Part shown: positions 56,593 through 64,000 of the stretch, piece after piece | Numbering within the stretch: position 1 is the first letter of the stretch | Layout of the letters: every line of letters begins with the position of its first letter | From: Halosimplex rubrum | GTDB lineage: Archaea; Halobacteriota; Halobacteria; Halobacteriales; Haloarculaceae | DNA length: 64,000 bases | Assembly: GCF_013415885.1 (NCBI RefSeq) | Contig: NZ_CP058910.1 | Span: 3,100,001 to 3,164,000 of the forward strand | Direction: 5' to 3' | The notes under the pieces: model-generated | What the model was told of the DNA's origin: nothing | Seen by the model: the letters and a program-made list of their open reading frames with translations, nothing else | Database searches by the model: none | Translations under genes and position numbers: made by a program

Positions 56593-58590
56593 TCACTCGG
56601 GACTCAGTGACGGGATACCCGTCGACTGACGGATCGCGGCTTGCTGTTCCAGATAATCTGTCCAAGTTATAACCTCGATTTGGTCGTCCTTGCCGTCGAG
56701 ATACGACATCATCGACGCGAAGTCAGATTGTGTCGTGCTTGGTGGATGGATGTTAAAGACGGTCGTATAGTTGTACGTAATCGCCCTGTCGACTATGCTC
56801 TCGAACTCAGAGACCGCCGGGTCCGACGTAGACCGATGGACGAAGGGGTTAATCGTGTTCGGCGGGATGGTTTTGAGATTGCCCGATCCGACAGTGCGGC
56901 CGAGCATATGGTAGTCTGACGCAACGTCGATGACCGTCTCATCATAGTTGCCATAGGGGTAGTGGATAAACCTCGCCCCGTCGTGGAAGCCATTGTTTAG
57001 GAGCCAGTCGCGGCTCTTGCGGATGTCCTCCCGCAGGTCGCTATCGGACAGCGTTGTGAGGTCGTTGTGTCCCCATCCCTCGGAGCACATATCCCAGTCT
57101 TTAGACTGCAACTCGCGCATTTGCGAGAGGTCCATCCGACCTGAGTCCCCGATCTCGCCAACGATATGCGAGATGCAACCGCGGAAGCCGTACTTATCCA
57201 TCTCGGGGTAAAAATCCGTGTAGTTGCCAATGTCCCCGTCGTCAAATGTCAGGATAACCTGCGGGGTCGCGGGTCGCTCCCATATCTGCAAGTGGTCAAC
57301 CCTCATATCAATATCATCATCAGTGAGGATGATAGAGAGCGCGCCAATGTTGTCGATAGATGGGCTGCCGCTAATATTGTCGATCCCAACGTTGAGTCGG
57401 AGCCACCCCATCTCAGGAGAGATCTTTTGCTGACACCAAAAGTAATTGAAAATGTCGTTGTAGTCTCTGAGGAGGATGGCCGCCCTCGTCGTCCCAGCTC
57501 CATCGGGGATTTTGATTGTCGCGGAGAGGTTGATGTTGGTCCAGTCCTGCCCCGACCCGAGCGTGTCGGTCATGTCAAGGCGCATCTCTGCACTCTCGCC
57601 CGTGTTCGGCTCAACGAGCGCAGACTGCGGCTCCCGTAGAAATTCGCTCGTGTCTGCTGTGAGACTCCCTTTTGGGTTGGACCAGTTAGAGAGGTCTGAG
57701 AGATTGTCGTAGACACGGCCAACAGATTGATAGCGAGATGCTGACCGTCGCTGATGCTCTAAAATGCTGGCGCGTTTGGTGACTGTGTCCTCTGCATTGA
57801 CCACATTCGCATCGGCCGTATCGGCGTAGACATCAGACCGGTTCGTGTCCGTCCCGATCTGCACGCCGGTGATCGGCCCCGACAGCGAGATCGTCAGCGC
57901 GTCGTTGCCGTCGTCGTAGTTCCAGGCCAGATTCGAGCTTGAGCTCAGCAGCGCCGCGACCGCATCCTCAACCTCCTCCTCGTTGAGCGCCGACGTGTCG
58001 ACGGTCAGCTGGTCGTTGGCGTCGTTGTACGTGGTCGAGACGTTCGTCCCACCAGTCACCAGCCCGGCGACCCAGTCCTCGATGGTCTCTTCCTGGACAG
58101 CGATGCTGTCCGCACCATCGTCGTGGACCAGCCCAGCCCCGGCCATCCCGCCGGCGAGATCGCGGACCTGCTCGTCGGTCCGGTGGTCTCCTGTGGAGAC
58201 GTTCGCGAGGTTGTCATGGCTGATGGCCGACTCGTCGACAGCGATCGTCAGCTGGTCGTTGTCGTCATCGTAGCTGGCGGTGAGCGCGTTCCCTGCCGTC
58301 ACGAGGGCGTTGACCGTGTCCTCAACCTCCTCCTCGTCGAGTGCCGTTGTGTCGAGGGTGAGTGTGTCGTTGCCGTCGTCGTACGTCCAGGACAGCTTGT
58401 CGCCGCTGCCGACCAGCGCCGCGACGATGTCCTTGACGGCCTCGTCAGTGGGACGAGCGTCAAGCAGGTCGTCGATGTCCTCGAACGCCGCGCCGTAGAG
58501 CTCGGCCCACGTCGGCGAGCCAGAGTCGTAGCCCTGCGCGGGGTACTCGATGCCGTGCGAGTCGGTTGTGTTGGTATTGTCGTTTGCCAT
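56593..58590 (-). CDS. Tail fibre protein with NodB-type polysaccharide deacetylase domain
   Basis: 665 aa. The N-terminal region repeats a fibre module several times (EEVEDTVNALV, YDDDNDQLTIAVD, YDDGNDALTISL). A jelly-roll-like domain (about 290-435) is followed by a deacetylase domain: motif 1 VILTFDDGD (D450, D451), motif 2 SEGWGHNDL (H508; Glu504 where the first metal His is expected) and motif 3 RFIHYPYGNYD. It probably trims acetyl groups of the host glycan coat during entry. GC falls in the C-terminal half, and the gene interrupts the order of tail genes, both suggesting acquisition. Confidence 0.77.
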   Translation of the reverse strand: MANDNTNTTDSHGIEYPAQGYDSGSPTWAELYGAAFEDIDDLLDARPTDEAVKDIVAALVGSGDKLSWTYDDGNDTLTLDTTALDEEEVEDTVNALVTAGNALTASYDDDNDQLTIAVDESAISHDNLANVSTGDHRTDEQVRDLAGGMAGAGLVHDDGADSIAVQEETIEDWVAGLVTGGTNVSTTYNDANDQLTVDTSALNEEEVEDAVAALLSSSSNLAWNYDDGNDALTISLSGPITGVQIGTDTNRSDVYADTADANVVNAEDTVTKRASILEHQRRSASRYQSVGRVYDNLSDLSNWSNPKGSLTADTSEFLREPQSALVEPNTGESAEMRLDMTDTLGSGQDWTNINLSATIKIPDGAGTTRAAILLRDYNDIFNYFWCQQKISPEMGWLRLNVGIDNISGSPSIDNIGALSIILTDDDIDMRVDHLQIWERPATPQVILTFDDGDIGNYTDFYPEMDKYGFRGCISHIVGEIGDSGRMDLSQMRELQSKDWDMCSEGWGHNDLTTLSDSDLREDIRKSRDWLLNNGFHDGARFIHYPYGNYDETVIDVASDYHMLGRTVGSGNLKTIPPNTINPFVHRSTSDPAVSEFESIVDRAITYNYTTVFNIHPPSTTQSDFASMMSYLDGKDDQIEVITWTDYLEQQAAIRQSTGIPSLSPE

Positions 58591-58629
58591 GGTACTGAAA
58601 AACGGCTGTGCCGGTGGTCTGGAAGCGCC

Positions 58630-59151
58630 TCAGGGGAGTTCCTCGTAGCCGCGGAACTGAACGTCGACATCGTAGCGGTAGTAGTCGCCGTAGTTGCTCG
58701 ACTGCGGTGCTGGGTTGACGAGCTGGAGATCCGTGTAGGAGACGTCCGGGCGACCGACCGCTGGCCACGTTCGCTCGCGCAGTAGTGCTCGCCGGACCGT
58801 CGCGACCAGCGACGACCACGGCGCACCGTCGCTTCCATCGGGGTCGATGTGGCCCCACTCGCTGTGGTGCAGGCCAGCGATACGCAGCCCGACGATCGCC
58901 TCGACAGCGTGATCGTACTCGGTCCCGACGACAGACGTCATGTAGTCAGCCAGTGATGCCCCGACGATGTTCGCGTTCTGGAGTTCCGCCGTGTGCGACC
59001 GGACGCCCTGCTCGAGGAGCTGCGACTCGTCGCGGTCGACGCGCTCGAGTGGCGGCCCCTCGCCGGCGCCGCCGACGCCTGCCGACAGCGCGCCAGCGCC
59101 GTAGTACTCGTCGATGCGCTGGAGCACCCACTGGACTTCCGGCGCGCTCAT
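58630..59151 (-). CDS. Tail terminator/completion-like protein
   Basis: 173 aa from ATG 59151, fixed by an ATGA overlap with the 49-aa gene. EVQWVLQRIDEYYGAGALSA at the start; SSLVATVRRALLRERTWPAV and DVSYTDLQLVNPAPQSSNYG in the C-terminal half, ending YRYDVDVQFRGYEELP. A beta-rich end after helices and the place between connectors and tail genes fit a tail terminator. Confidence 0.55.
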   Translation of the reverse strand: MSAPEVQWVLQRIDEYYGAGALSAGVGGAGEGPPLERVDRDESQLLEQGVRSHTAELQNANIVGASLADYMTSVVGTEYDHAVEAIVGLRIAGLHHSEWGHIDPDGSDGAPWSSLVATVRRALLRERTWPAVGRPDVSYTDLQLVNPAPQSSNYGDYYRYDVDVQFRGYEELP

Positions 59152-59297
59152 TGGAGCCACCACCCGACTAAGAAGAACACAGCACCTGTCACCAGCGCGG
59201 CTGGCCCCCCGACTGGGGTTGGGAGGCTGCCAGCGAAGCCACCGATCATCATCCCGAGCCCAACGAGCTGGTAGTGCTCAGGAAGTTCGACCGTCAT
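59148..59297 (-). CDS. 49-aa two-span membrane protein
   Basis: ATG 59297, TGA 59148-59150. Two hydrophobic stretches (YQLVGLGMMIGGFAGSL and AALVTGAVFFLVGWWLQ) around a short Pro/Gly turn. It overlaps the next start by 4 bp. Membrane proteins within structural modules may be holin-like or virion-associated. Function unknown. Confidence 0.55.
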   Translation of the reverse strand: MTVELPEHYQLVGLGMMIGGFAGSLPTPVGGPAALVTGAVFFLVGWWLQ

Positions 59298-59322
59298 ACT
59301 CGTCGACCCCCGAGGTGGTTAG

Positions 59323-59841
59323 TCACTGTCCAACCTCCCGACGGAGCCAGTTGAGTGAGTCGCGCACGGCGCGAGACTCGGGGATCCCGCCCGTCTCGCT
59401 GCCCCACTCGACCGACTCGGTCCGGACCCACTGGTCGATCTGCTCGTAGTAGAAGTGCAGCAACGGGTCGCCCTCGATCGTGTGTGGGCTGACCCCGTAC
59501 TCGTAGAACATCGGGAGGTCGCCCTCCCACGACCACTCGACGTGGACCGAGGTCCGGTCGCGGGTGGCGTCGACGCCGGTGAAGGTGTCGGGAAAGAACC
59601 CGAGGTCGTAGTCGTGCCGGCTGGCGTAGGAGGCGACGGCGTCGTGGGCCTGCCGGACGGCCTGGAAGACGAGGTTACCCCGAGCGCCCACGAGCGTCTC
59701 CTCGATGGAGTCCAGCAGCGCCTGCCGGGCCCCGTCGCTCGGGGCGTCGGGCACGCGGACATCGAGGACGGCCCCGAGCGGGTCGGTCTGGAGCTCCAGC
59801 GAGAACTCCAGCGTGACAGGCGTCTCATAGTTCTGGGGCAT
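59323..59841 (-). CDS. Head-tail joining protein, gp10-like position
   Basis: 172 aa. VTLEFSLELQTDPLGAVLDV, DSIEETLVGARGNLVFQAVR, then SVHVEWSWEGDLPMFYEYGV and HFYYEQIDQWVRTESVEWG. It resembles HK97 gp10-like neck proteins in size and place. The family is not certain. Confidence 0.55.
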   Translation of the reverse strand: MPQNYETPVTLEFSLELQTDPLGAVLDVRVPDAPSDGARQALLDSIEETLVGARGNLVFQAVRQAHDAVASYASRHDYDLGFFPDTFTGVDATRDRTSVHVEWSWEGDLPMFYEYGVSPHTIEGDPLLHFYYEQIDQWVRTESVEWGSETGGIPESRAVRDSLNWLRREVGQ

Positions 59842-59847
59842 CGGGCC

Positions 59848-60693
59848 TCACTCGTAGACCTCCAGCAACTCGTCGGCCTTCTCCCGCATCCGGTCGGCCT
59901 TGGTCTCGACGTTGTACACGGTCGCGTTCTCGGGGATCTGGATCGCCGCCTCTTCCGCGAACTCGGCGCCGGCCCGCAGCGCCACGGCGCGGCGGACGTT
60001 CCGCGGGATCCCTTCGTGACCGTAGTCGAGGTCGACGTAGACGGCGTTGGACAGCGAGGCGAGGTCGTCGTCCATCGCGTGGACGTCCAGGTACAGCTCG
60101 GACCAGCCGCCGTTGTTGATCCGCACCCAGTAGTCTTCGCCCCGGTGGGTCTTCCCGACGCCGCCGTCGTAGTCGCTGCTGTCGACCCAGTCGGTGTACG
60201 AGCCGTCGGCGCCGATCACGTGGAGTTCGTTGACGGCGTCGACATCGCGACGGTCGAACCGGATCCGCGTGTAGGCGGGGATGTCGTCCCGGTAGTCGTC
60301 GTACTCACCGATGGAGATGCGGATCTCCCGCTTGGGGTCGCTCCGCTCCTCCCGCCGGTGCCGGTCGTGCCGCGGGTCGGACTCCAGCAGCGCGTCGCTG
60401 TTCTCGCGGTAGCGATACCGCTCCTCCTCGCTGGCGCCGTGGACCTGCGCGCCGTGCCGGGGGATGTCGTGCTCGTCGTCGCGGGTCTTCGGTCCGGTCG
60501 GGATGTCGATCGCCGTCGCCTCGTCGATGCCACCGGGCTCGAACCAGTGGCGCTTGAGCGACTTCACCAGCGGCTCGGTCTCGGCGACGATCGCGTCGAC
60601 GGCGAGCTGCTCGTCCTGACCGATGTCGCCCGGGAGCTCCGCCTCCCGGAGCGCCCGGCGGAGGTCTCCCAGCGTGCAGTACCCGGTGGGCAT
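59848..60693 (-). CDS. Head-tail connector (gp6-like adaptor)
   Basis: 281 aa. The start YCTLGDLRRALREAELPGDI and the helical ELAVDAIVAETEPLVKSLKR match the pattern of head-tail connector proteins; the C-terminus has IPRNVRRAVALRAGAEFAEE. An insert (about 75-200) makes it longer than bacterial gp6. Position just downstream of capsid genes supports the call. Confidence 0.62.
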   Translation of the reverse strand: MPTGYCTLGDLRRALREAELPGDIGQDEQLAVDAIVAETEPLVKSLKRHWFEPGGIDEATAIDIPTGPKTRDDEHDIPRHGAQVHGASEEERYRYRENSDALLESDPRHDRHRREERSDPKREIRISIGEYDDYRDDIPAYTRIRFDRRDVDAVNELHVIGADGSYTDWVDSSDYDGGVGKTHRGEDYWVRINNGGWSELYLDVHAMDDDLASLSNAVYVDLDYGHEGIPRNVRRAVALRAGAEFAEEAAIQIPENATVYNVETKADRMREKADELLEVYE

Positions 60694-60699
60694 GAGGTG

Positions 60700-61059
60700 T
60701 TACTCCTCCAGTTCGGCGCGTCGCTGGCCGACGGCGTCTTCGACGCCGACGCGGTCGGCCGCCTCGGCGACGGCGCGGAGGTGGTCGTCGGCCTCGCCGG
60801 CCTGGATGTCCTCGACGACGTCGTCCATCGGCGTTCGGTCGACGAACGCCGCGGCGTCGAAGCCGTCGCCCTCGCCGTCAGCGCTGTCGTCGATCTCGCG
60901 GAACTCTCCCTCCCGGACATCGACCGCGCGGAAGTCGCGCCGCTCGTCGAGGTAGGCAGCGAACTCCTCGCCGACATCGACGCGGTCGCCGGCCGACACG
61001 CGTCGGTCGATCCCGCGGAGGTAGACCTCGCCACCGGTCGTTTTCTCGTAGACCGGCAT
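60700..61059 (-). CDS. Head-region hypothetical protein
   Basis: 119 aa. VYEKTTGGEVYLRGIDRRVS, VGEEFAAYLDERRDFRAVDV, then a helical acidic end. Between capsid and connector genes; may be a head decoration or a small connector-associated protein. Confidence 0.5.
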   Translation of the reverse strand: MPVYEKTTGGEVYLRGIDRRVSAGDRVDVGEEFAAYLDERRDFRAVDVREGEFREIDDSADGEGDGFDAAAFVDRTPMDDVVEDIQAGEADDHLRAVAEAADRVGVEDAVGQRRAELEE

Positions 61060-61061
61060 GA

Positions 61062-61241
61062 TCAGGCGTCGGCCGTGAAGCCGATGTCTCCGAAGCTCGT
61101 GCCGTCGTAGCCTCGGTAGGAGTTGGTCGACGTGTCGAACCAGACCTCGCCGCCGTCGAGCTCCGCGGCGGGCGGGTCGCCGTCGACCCGCCCGAGGTAG
61201 GTCTGGCGCAGCATCGCGTTCGTGGTGGATGCGTCAGTCAT
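61062..61241 (-). CDS. 59-aa structural-module protein
   Basis: ATG 61241, TGA 61062-61064, with GGTGA just upstream of the ATG. MTDASTTNAMLRQTYLGRVD then GGEVWFDTSTNSYRGYDGTS, a beta pattern often seen in trimeric fibre or decoration proteins. Two bp from the next gene. Function unknown. Confidence 0.52.
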   Translation of the reverse strand: MTDASTTNAMLRQTYLGRVDGDPPAAELDGGEVWFDTSTNSYRGYDGTSFGDIGFTADA

Positions 61242-61249
61242 CGGTCACC

Positions 61250-62332
61250 TCACGCGCTCGGCGCCTGCAGGTCGGTGACCAGCGCACCGGCCTGCATCTC
61301 CTTGATCTGGAAGTCGAACTGCGCCTCCATCCAGTTGCGGGAGTGGAGCTTCTGCTCGTGGACCTTGTCCGTGTCTTCGGTCTGCTCGAGCTCCATCTCC
61401 TCGAACAGCCCGAACGCGAAGTTGTCGGGGTCAGTGAACATCATGTACTCGTCGGGCCAGCCGTTGACGCCGACGAGGTCGTAGCTGAACGGCGTGATGT
61501 CCGAGTCGCCGAAGATGACGGCGCTGCCGAGCGGGTCCTCGCGCTCGGTCAGCGACATCGCGTAGTCCTGGACCTGGTTCGGGCTCGTCAGCAGCGCCGG
61601 CTCGAACTGGTCGCTGTCGCGGTAGCGGGGGTCGAGCGTCTGGATCGTCTCGTTGAACAGCGCCGTGTCCAGCGGCTGCGGGTTACCGCTGCCGTCGGTG
61701 TTGGCGATCGACGGCATCGAGTCCGCGTCCGCGGTAGCGGTGTCCTCCAGCCCGATGCGCGTACTGTCGCCGGCGTCGTCGACGGACTGCGTGTCGCCCT
61801 CGGCGCGGGCGATCCAGCCGGTGAACGTGTTGTCGAGTTCGGCGGCGCCGCCGATCGACTGGAGGTTCCCGCTGGATGCGCTGGCGCGGATCCCCATCAG
61901 CCCGAGGTCGTTGCCGTAGCGCTCGATGAACTCGTCGATGATGTACTGCCCGAACTGATCGGGCCCGTAGTGCGTGTTCTTGAGGGCGTCACGCTTGGGC
62001 TCGACGAGGATGTAGTAGCTCTTGTCGGTCGCGTTGAAGCGAACGACACCGGACTCCGCACTGGAGTTCTCGGTCCGCGAGCCCTCCTCGTCGCGGGTGT
62101 GACCCGATAGCTGCGGGACGCCGAACTGCGGGACGTCCATCTCCAGCCGTTTGAGGACCATCGTGTCGGCCATCCCGAGGATGTCGATCCCCTCCTGCAT
62201 CCGGTCGAGGAACTCCTCGGTGAGGTCGCGCGGCAGCTGGAAGCCGTCCAGTTCCGCGAGGCCGATGTCCTTGCTCGTTGCGCCAGCCAGCTCGTTCTGC
62301 CGCCGGACGGCGGCGATAGTGTCAGTGCTCAT
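61250..62332 (-). CDS. Major capsid protein (HK97 fold)
   Basis: 360 aa from ATG 62332. N-arm (MSTDTIAAVRRQNELAGATS), E-loop-like region (VPQFGVPQLSGHTRDEEGSR), P-domain helix (QYIIDEFIERYGNDLGLMGI) and A-domain block near GSAVIFGDSDITPFSYDLVG and NFAFGLFEEMEL. This order is that of HK97-like capsid proteins. A perfect Shine-Dalgarno and position after the protease/scaffold gene support it. Confidence 0.82.
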   Translation of the reverse strand: MSTDTIAAVRRQNELAGATSKDIGLAELDGFQLPRDLTEEFLDRMQEGIDILGMADTMVLKRLEMDVPQFGVPQLSGHTRDEEGSRTENSSAESGVVRFNATDKSYYILVEPKRDALKNTHYGPDQFGQYIIDEFIERYGNDLGLMGIRASASSGNLQSIGGAAELDNTFTGWIARAEGDTQSVDDAGDSTRIGLEDTATADADSMPSIANTDGSGNPQPLDTALFNETIQTLDPRYRDSDQFEPALLTSPNQVQDYAMSLTEREDPLGSAVIFGDSDITPFSYDLVGVNGWPDEYMMFTDPDNFAFGLFEEMELEQTEDTDKVHEQKLHSRNWMEAQFDFQIKEMQAGALVTDLQAPSA

Positions 62333-62336
62333 GTGA

Positions 62337-62342
62337 ACCTCC
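62337..62342 (-). promoter_or_regulatory. Strong ribosome binding site of the major capsid gene
   Basis: GGAGGT within AAGGAGGTT on the minus strand, 4 bp before ATG 62332. It decides the start codon: the in-frame upstream alternatives would bury it inside the coding sequence. Confidence 0.7.
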
Positions 62343-63866
62343 TTAGCTGAGGGCCTTGCCCAGCGCGTCGAGTCCGTCGTCGCCGCCTTCACCGTCGCCA
62401 GAGGCGGCGGCTTCGACCTGCGTGCTGGTGCCGCTCTGGCGAGCGACCGTGTCGAGACGCTGCTCGACGTTGTCGACCTCGTCCTTGAGGGACTCGATCG
62501 CCGCGACGACGTCGTCGGCGCCGGCGCTCTTGTCGAGGCCGAGCGCCTCCTTGAGTCGCCCCTCGGGCACCTCGTGCGTCTCGCCGCCGATCTCGATCTC
62601 GGCGGTCTTGGGCTCCGGACCGGTCAGCGCCTCGGTGAGGCCCTTGACCGACTCGGTCAGTTCGTTGATCTGTTCGGCGTTCTGTTCGGCGAGGGTCTTG
62701 CCCCCGCCGTCGTCGTTGTCGTCGCTCATGTCGTTGGAGTCGTCCGGCGTGTCGCCGCCGGTGGCGTGCTTGTCGTCCTCCTCCTCGTCATCGTCGCCCC
62801 CGTCTTCGTCCCCGTCTTCACCCTCACCGTCCTCGCCCCCCGACCAGTCCCGGGCGTCGTGCTCCGAGAGATCGAAGTCGAAGGTGTCGCGGTCGGTAAA
62901 GCGCTCGATGCCGTGCTCGACGCCGGCGTCTTCGAGGACATCCGCCGCCGCATCGATCGACGCCATCAGCGAGTGGCGATTCTGTGCAGAGAGGGTTCGC
63001 CCCTCCTTGGCTGTCGCGGCCGCCTCCGCCGGCGACTGGATGGCTTCTGCCTTCGACCGCGTGCCTTCGTCGACGGTCGCGTCCGAGGTGTTGCGACCGC
63101 CGGCGAGCGTCGACAGGAACGACTTGGCGGCGCTCGTGAGCGTCGACTCCTTCCCGGGCTCGCCGGCGCCGTCCACCTCGGCCGCCTCGTTGAGGACATC
63201 CCAGAGGAACTCGGCGTCCTCTTCGGAGTGGCCGCGCTGTTGGGCCTCCTCGACGAACCCGTTCGGGTCGCCGAGGTAGTCGCCGAGGCGCTTCTCGGCG
63301 GCCGCCTTCGTGTCGAGGATCTGCGCGTCGGGGACCGCCGGGATGTCAACGGCAGACACCTCTCGGATGATCCCCTCGACGAGCTCCCAGACGAGTTCGT
63401 CGCCGAGCTCGTTCGGGACGTCGACGTCGTCGAGTTCGTCCTGCTCGAACGGCCCGTTCCAGGCGACTTGGATCGCACCGATCGAGTAGCCCGAGATGAT
63501 GTCCTCTTGGATCAGCTCCCAGAGGTCGCCGTGGTCGATGGCCCACTCCTGGACCCACGCGCCAGCGTCGACGGTCTGCCCGCCGATCTCCTCGGCCTCG
63601 TCGAGGACCTCGTTGCGTTCGAGATCCATCCAGCCGTCTGGGAAGACGGCGTGCATGATGCCGCCGCCGGCCTCGCCCGCCTCGACGAACGCCTCGAACT
63701 GCGAGGCGAAGTCGCGGATCGTCTCCTCACGGGCGAAGTCGTTCTGGAGGTCGGCTTTGTCCGGGACCATCACGATCCCGGCGGCGACCTGCTCGTCGTC
63801 GTCCTTCGTGACGAACTCGACGTCCTTGCGGAACTGCTGGCCGCCCGCCTTTGCTACCGGGGGCAT
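62343..63866 (-). CDS. XkdF-type prohead protease fused to scaffold
   Basis: 507 aa from ATG 63866. The N-terminal 160 residues match the XkdF putative protease domain (AAGIVMVPDKADLQNDFARE, GGGIMHAVFPDGWMDLERNE, WAIDHGDLWELIQEDIISGY). After a very acidic linker (GEDGDEDGGDDDEEEDD), the C-terminal part is a coiled-coil scaffold (EQINELTESVKGLTEAL, IESLKDEVDNVEQRLDTVA). An internal in-frame ATG at 62729 could give the scaffold alone. It lies directly before the capsid gene. Confidence 0.8.
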   Translation of the reverse strand: MPPVAKAGGQQFRKDVEFVTKDDDEQVAAGIVMVPDKADLQNDFAREETIRDFASQFEAFVEAGEAGGGIMHAVFPDGWMDLERNEVLDEAEEIGGQTVDAGAWVQEWAIDHGDLWELIQEDIISGYSIGAIQVAWNGPFEQDELDDVDVPNELGDELVWELVEGIIREVSAVDIPAVPDAQILDTKAAAEKRLGDYLGDPNGFVEEAQQRGHSEEDAEFLWDVLNEAAEVDGAGEPGKESTLTSAAKSFLSTLAGGRNTSDATVDEGTRSKAEAIQSPAEAAATAKEGRTLSAQNRHSLMASIDAAADVLEDAGVEHGIERFTDRDTFDFDLSEHDARDWSGGEDGEGEDGDEDGGDDDEEEDDKHATGGDTPDDSNDMSDDNDDGGGKTLAEQNAEQINELTESVKGLTEALTGPEPKTAEIEIGGETHEVPEGRLKEALGLDKSAGADDVVAAIESLKDEVDNVEQRLDTVARQSGTSTQVEAAASGDGEGGDDGLDALGKALS

Positions 63867-63869
63867 CAA

Positions 63870-63989
63870 TTAGCCTCCGTCCGATTCATCGTCGTCGGCG
63901 TCCGCGTCGGCGTCCTTGGTCTTGTCGAGCTCCTTGGCACGACCGGTTCCGAGGACGCCACGCTTCTCGCCACGGTTGTTGTTACTCAT
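63870..63989 (-). CDS. 39-aa charged protein, late operon
   Basis: ATG 63989, TAA 63870-63872. MSNNNRGEKRGVLGTGRAKE then KTKDADADADDDE, basic start and acidic end. It ends 3 bp before the protease/scaffold start. It may be part of a head-assembly cassette whose portal and terminase genes lie outside the window. Confidence 0.5.
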   Translation of the reverse strand: MSNNNRGEKRGVLGTGRAKELDKTKDADADADDDESDGG

Positions 63990-64000
63990 GTGTTCGGTGT

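Overview
The window comes from a haloarchaeon. GC content is high, the proteins are strongly acidic, many promoters place a TATA-like box about 27 bp upstream of a leaderless start, and several genes are haloarchaeal types (DpsA, zinc-dependent glucose dehydrogenase, TrmB and GfcR regulators, serine-type thiolase with a DUF35 partner, PhiH1-like repressor). A member of the Haloarculaceae is plausible, but this is inference.

Positions 1 to about 27,250 are host chromosome. In order: the end of bioB with bioF and bioD (biotin synthesis, with two unrelated genes between them); a BioD/DRTGG-domain protein joined to an ADP-forming acetate-CoA ligase; a decayed YbaK/EbsC remnant; dpsA facing a small gene with a DtxR/SirR-like operator; a Gfo/Idh/MocA oxidoreductase and two unknown genes. 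Next is a leftward cluster for propionyl-CoA and polyhydroxyalkanoate (PHA)-type metabolism (phaB-like reductase, pccB, pccX, thiolase, DUF35 protein). A sugar-catabolism neighbourhood follows (trmB-like, gdh, a second Gfo/Idh/MocA enzyme, a HAD hydrolase, gfcR), and finally an MFS transporter, an HD-domain protein and a 1-Cys peroxiredoxin.

From about 27,300 to the right edge lies an integrated tailed provirus whose far end is outside the window. It starts with a tyrosine integrase, followed by a leftward early operon of small overlapping genes (34,172 down to 28,635) controlled across a palindrome-rich region by a PhiH1-like repressor. A replication gene (orc1/cdc6) follows, then a second block of small genes under another winged-helix regulator. 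The leftward late operon runs, in transcription order, from a small charged protein, XkdF-type protease/scaffold, major capsid protein and connectors to tail terminator, tail tube, chaperone, tape measure, tail-tip proteins and a fibre. Terminase and portal must lie beyond 64,000. No tail sheath is seen, so a siphovirus-like particle is likely.

The most unusual region is 35,460-41,928. Here a 6,469-bp element with about 32-bp imperfect terminal inverted repeats has split orc1/cdc6 and left a 4-bp TTAC duplication; removing the element and one TTAC restores the orc1 frame. It carries a long DDE transposase, a RelE/ribbon-helix-helix toxin-antitoxin pair and, divergently, a six-gene operon. That operon encodes a Cas7-like RAMP protein, an unknown protein and a Cas5/RAMP-like protein with two glycine-rich loops, preceded by three small genes. 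It resembles the haloarchaeal HRAMP system, a derived class 1 CRISPR-Cas relative without array or Cas nuclease, here apparently as transposon cargo inside a provirus. The intergenic region before it holds an 88-bp inverted repeat with TATGCA hexamers, and the operon leader holds a 9-bp hairpin.

The late region carries three unexpected enzyme-like or metal-binding domains in virion proteins: a blue-copper (halocyanin-like) domain with all four ligands in a tail protein, a metallophosphoesterase in one fibre and a NodB-type deacetylase in another.
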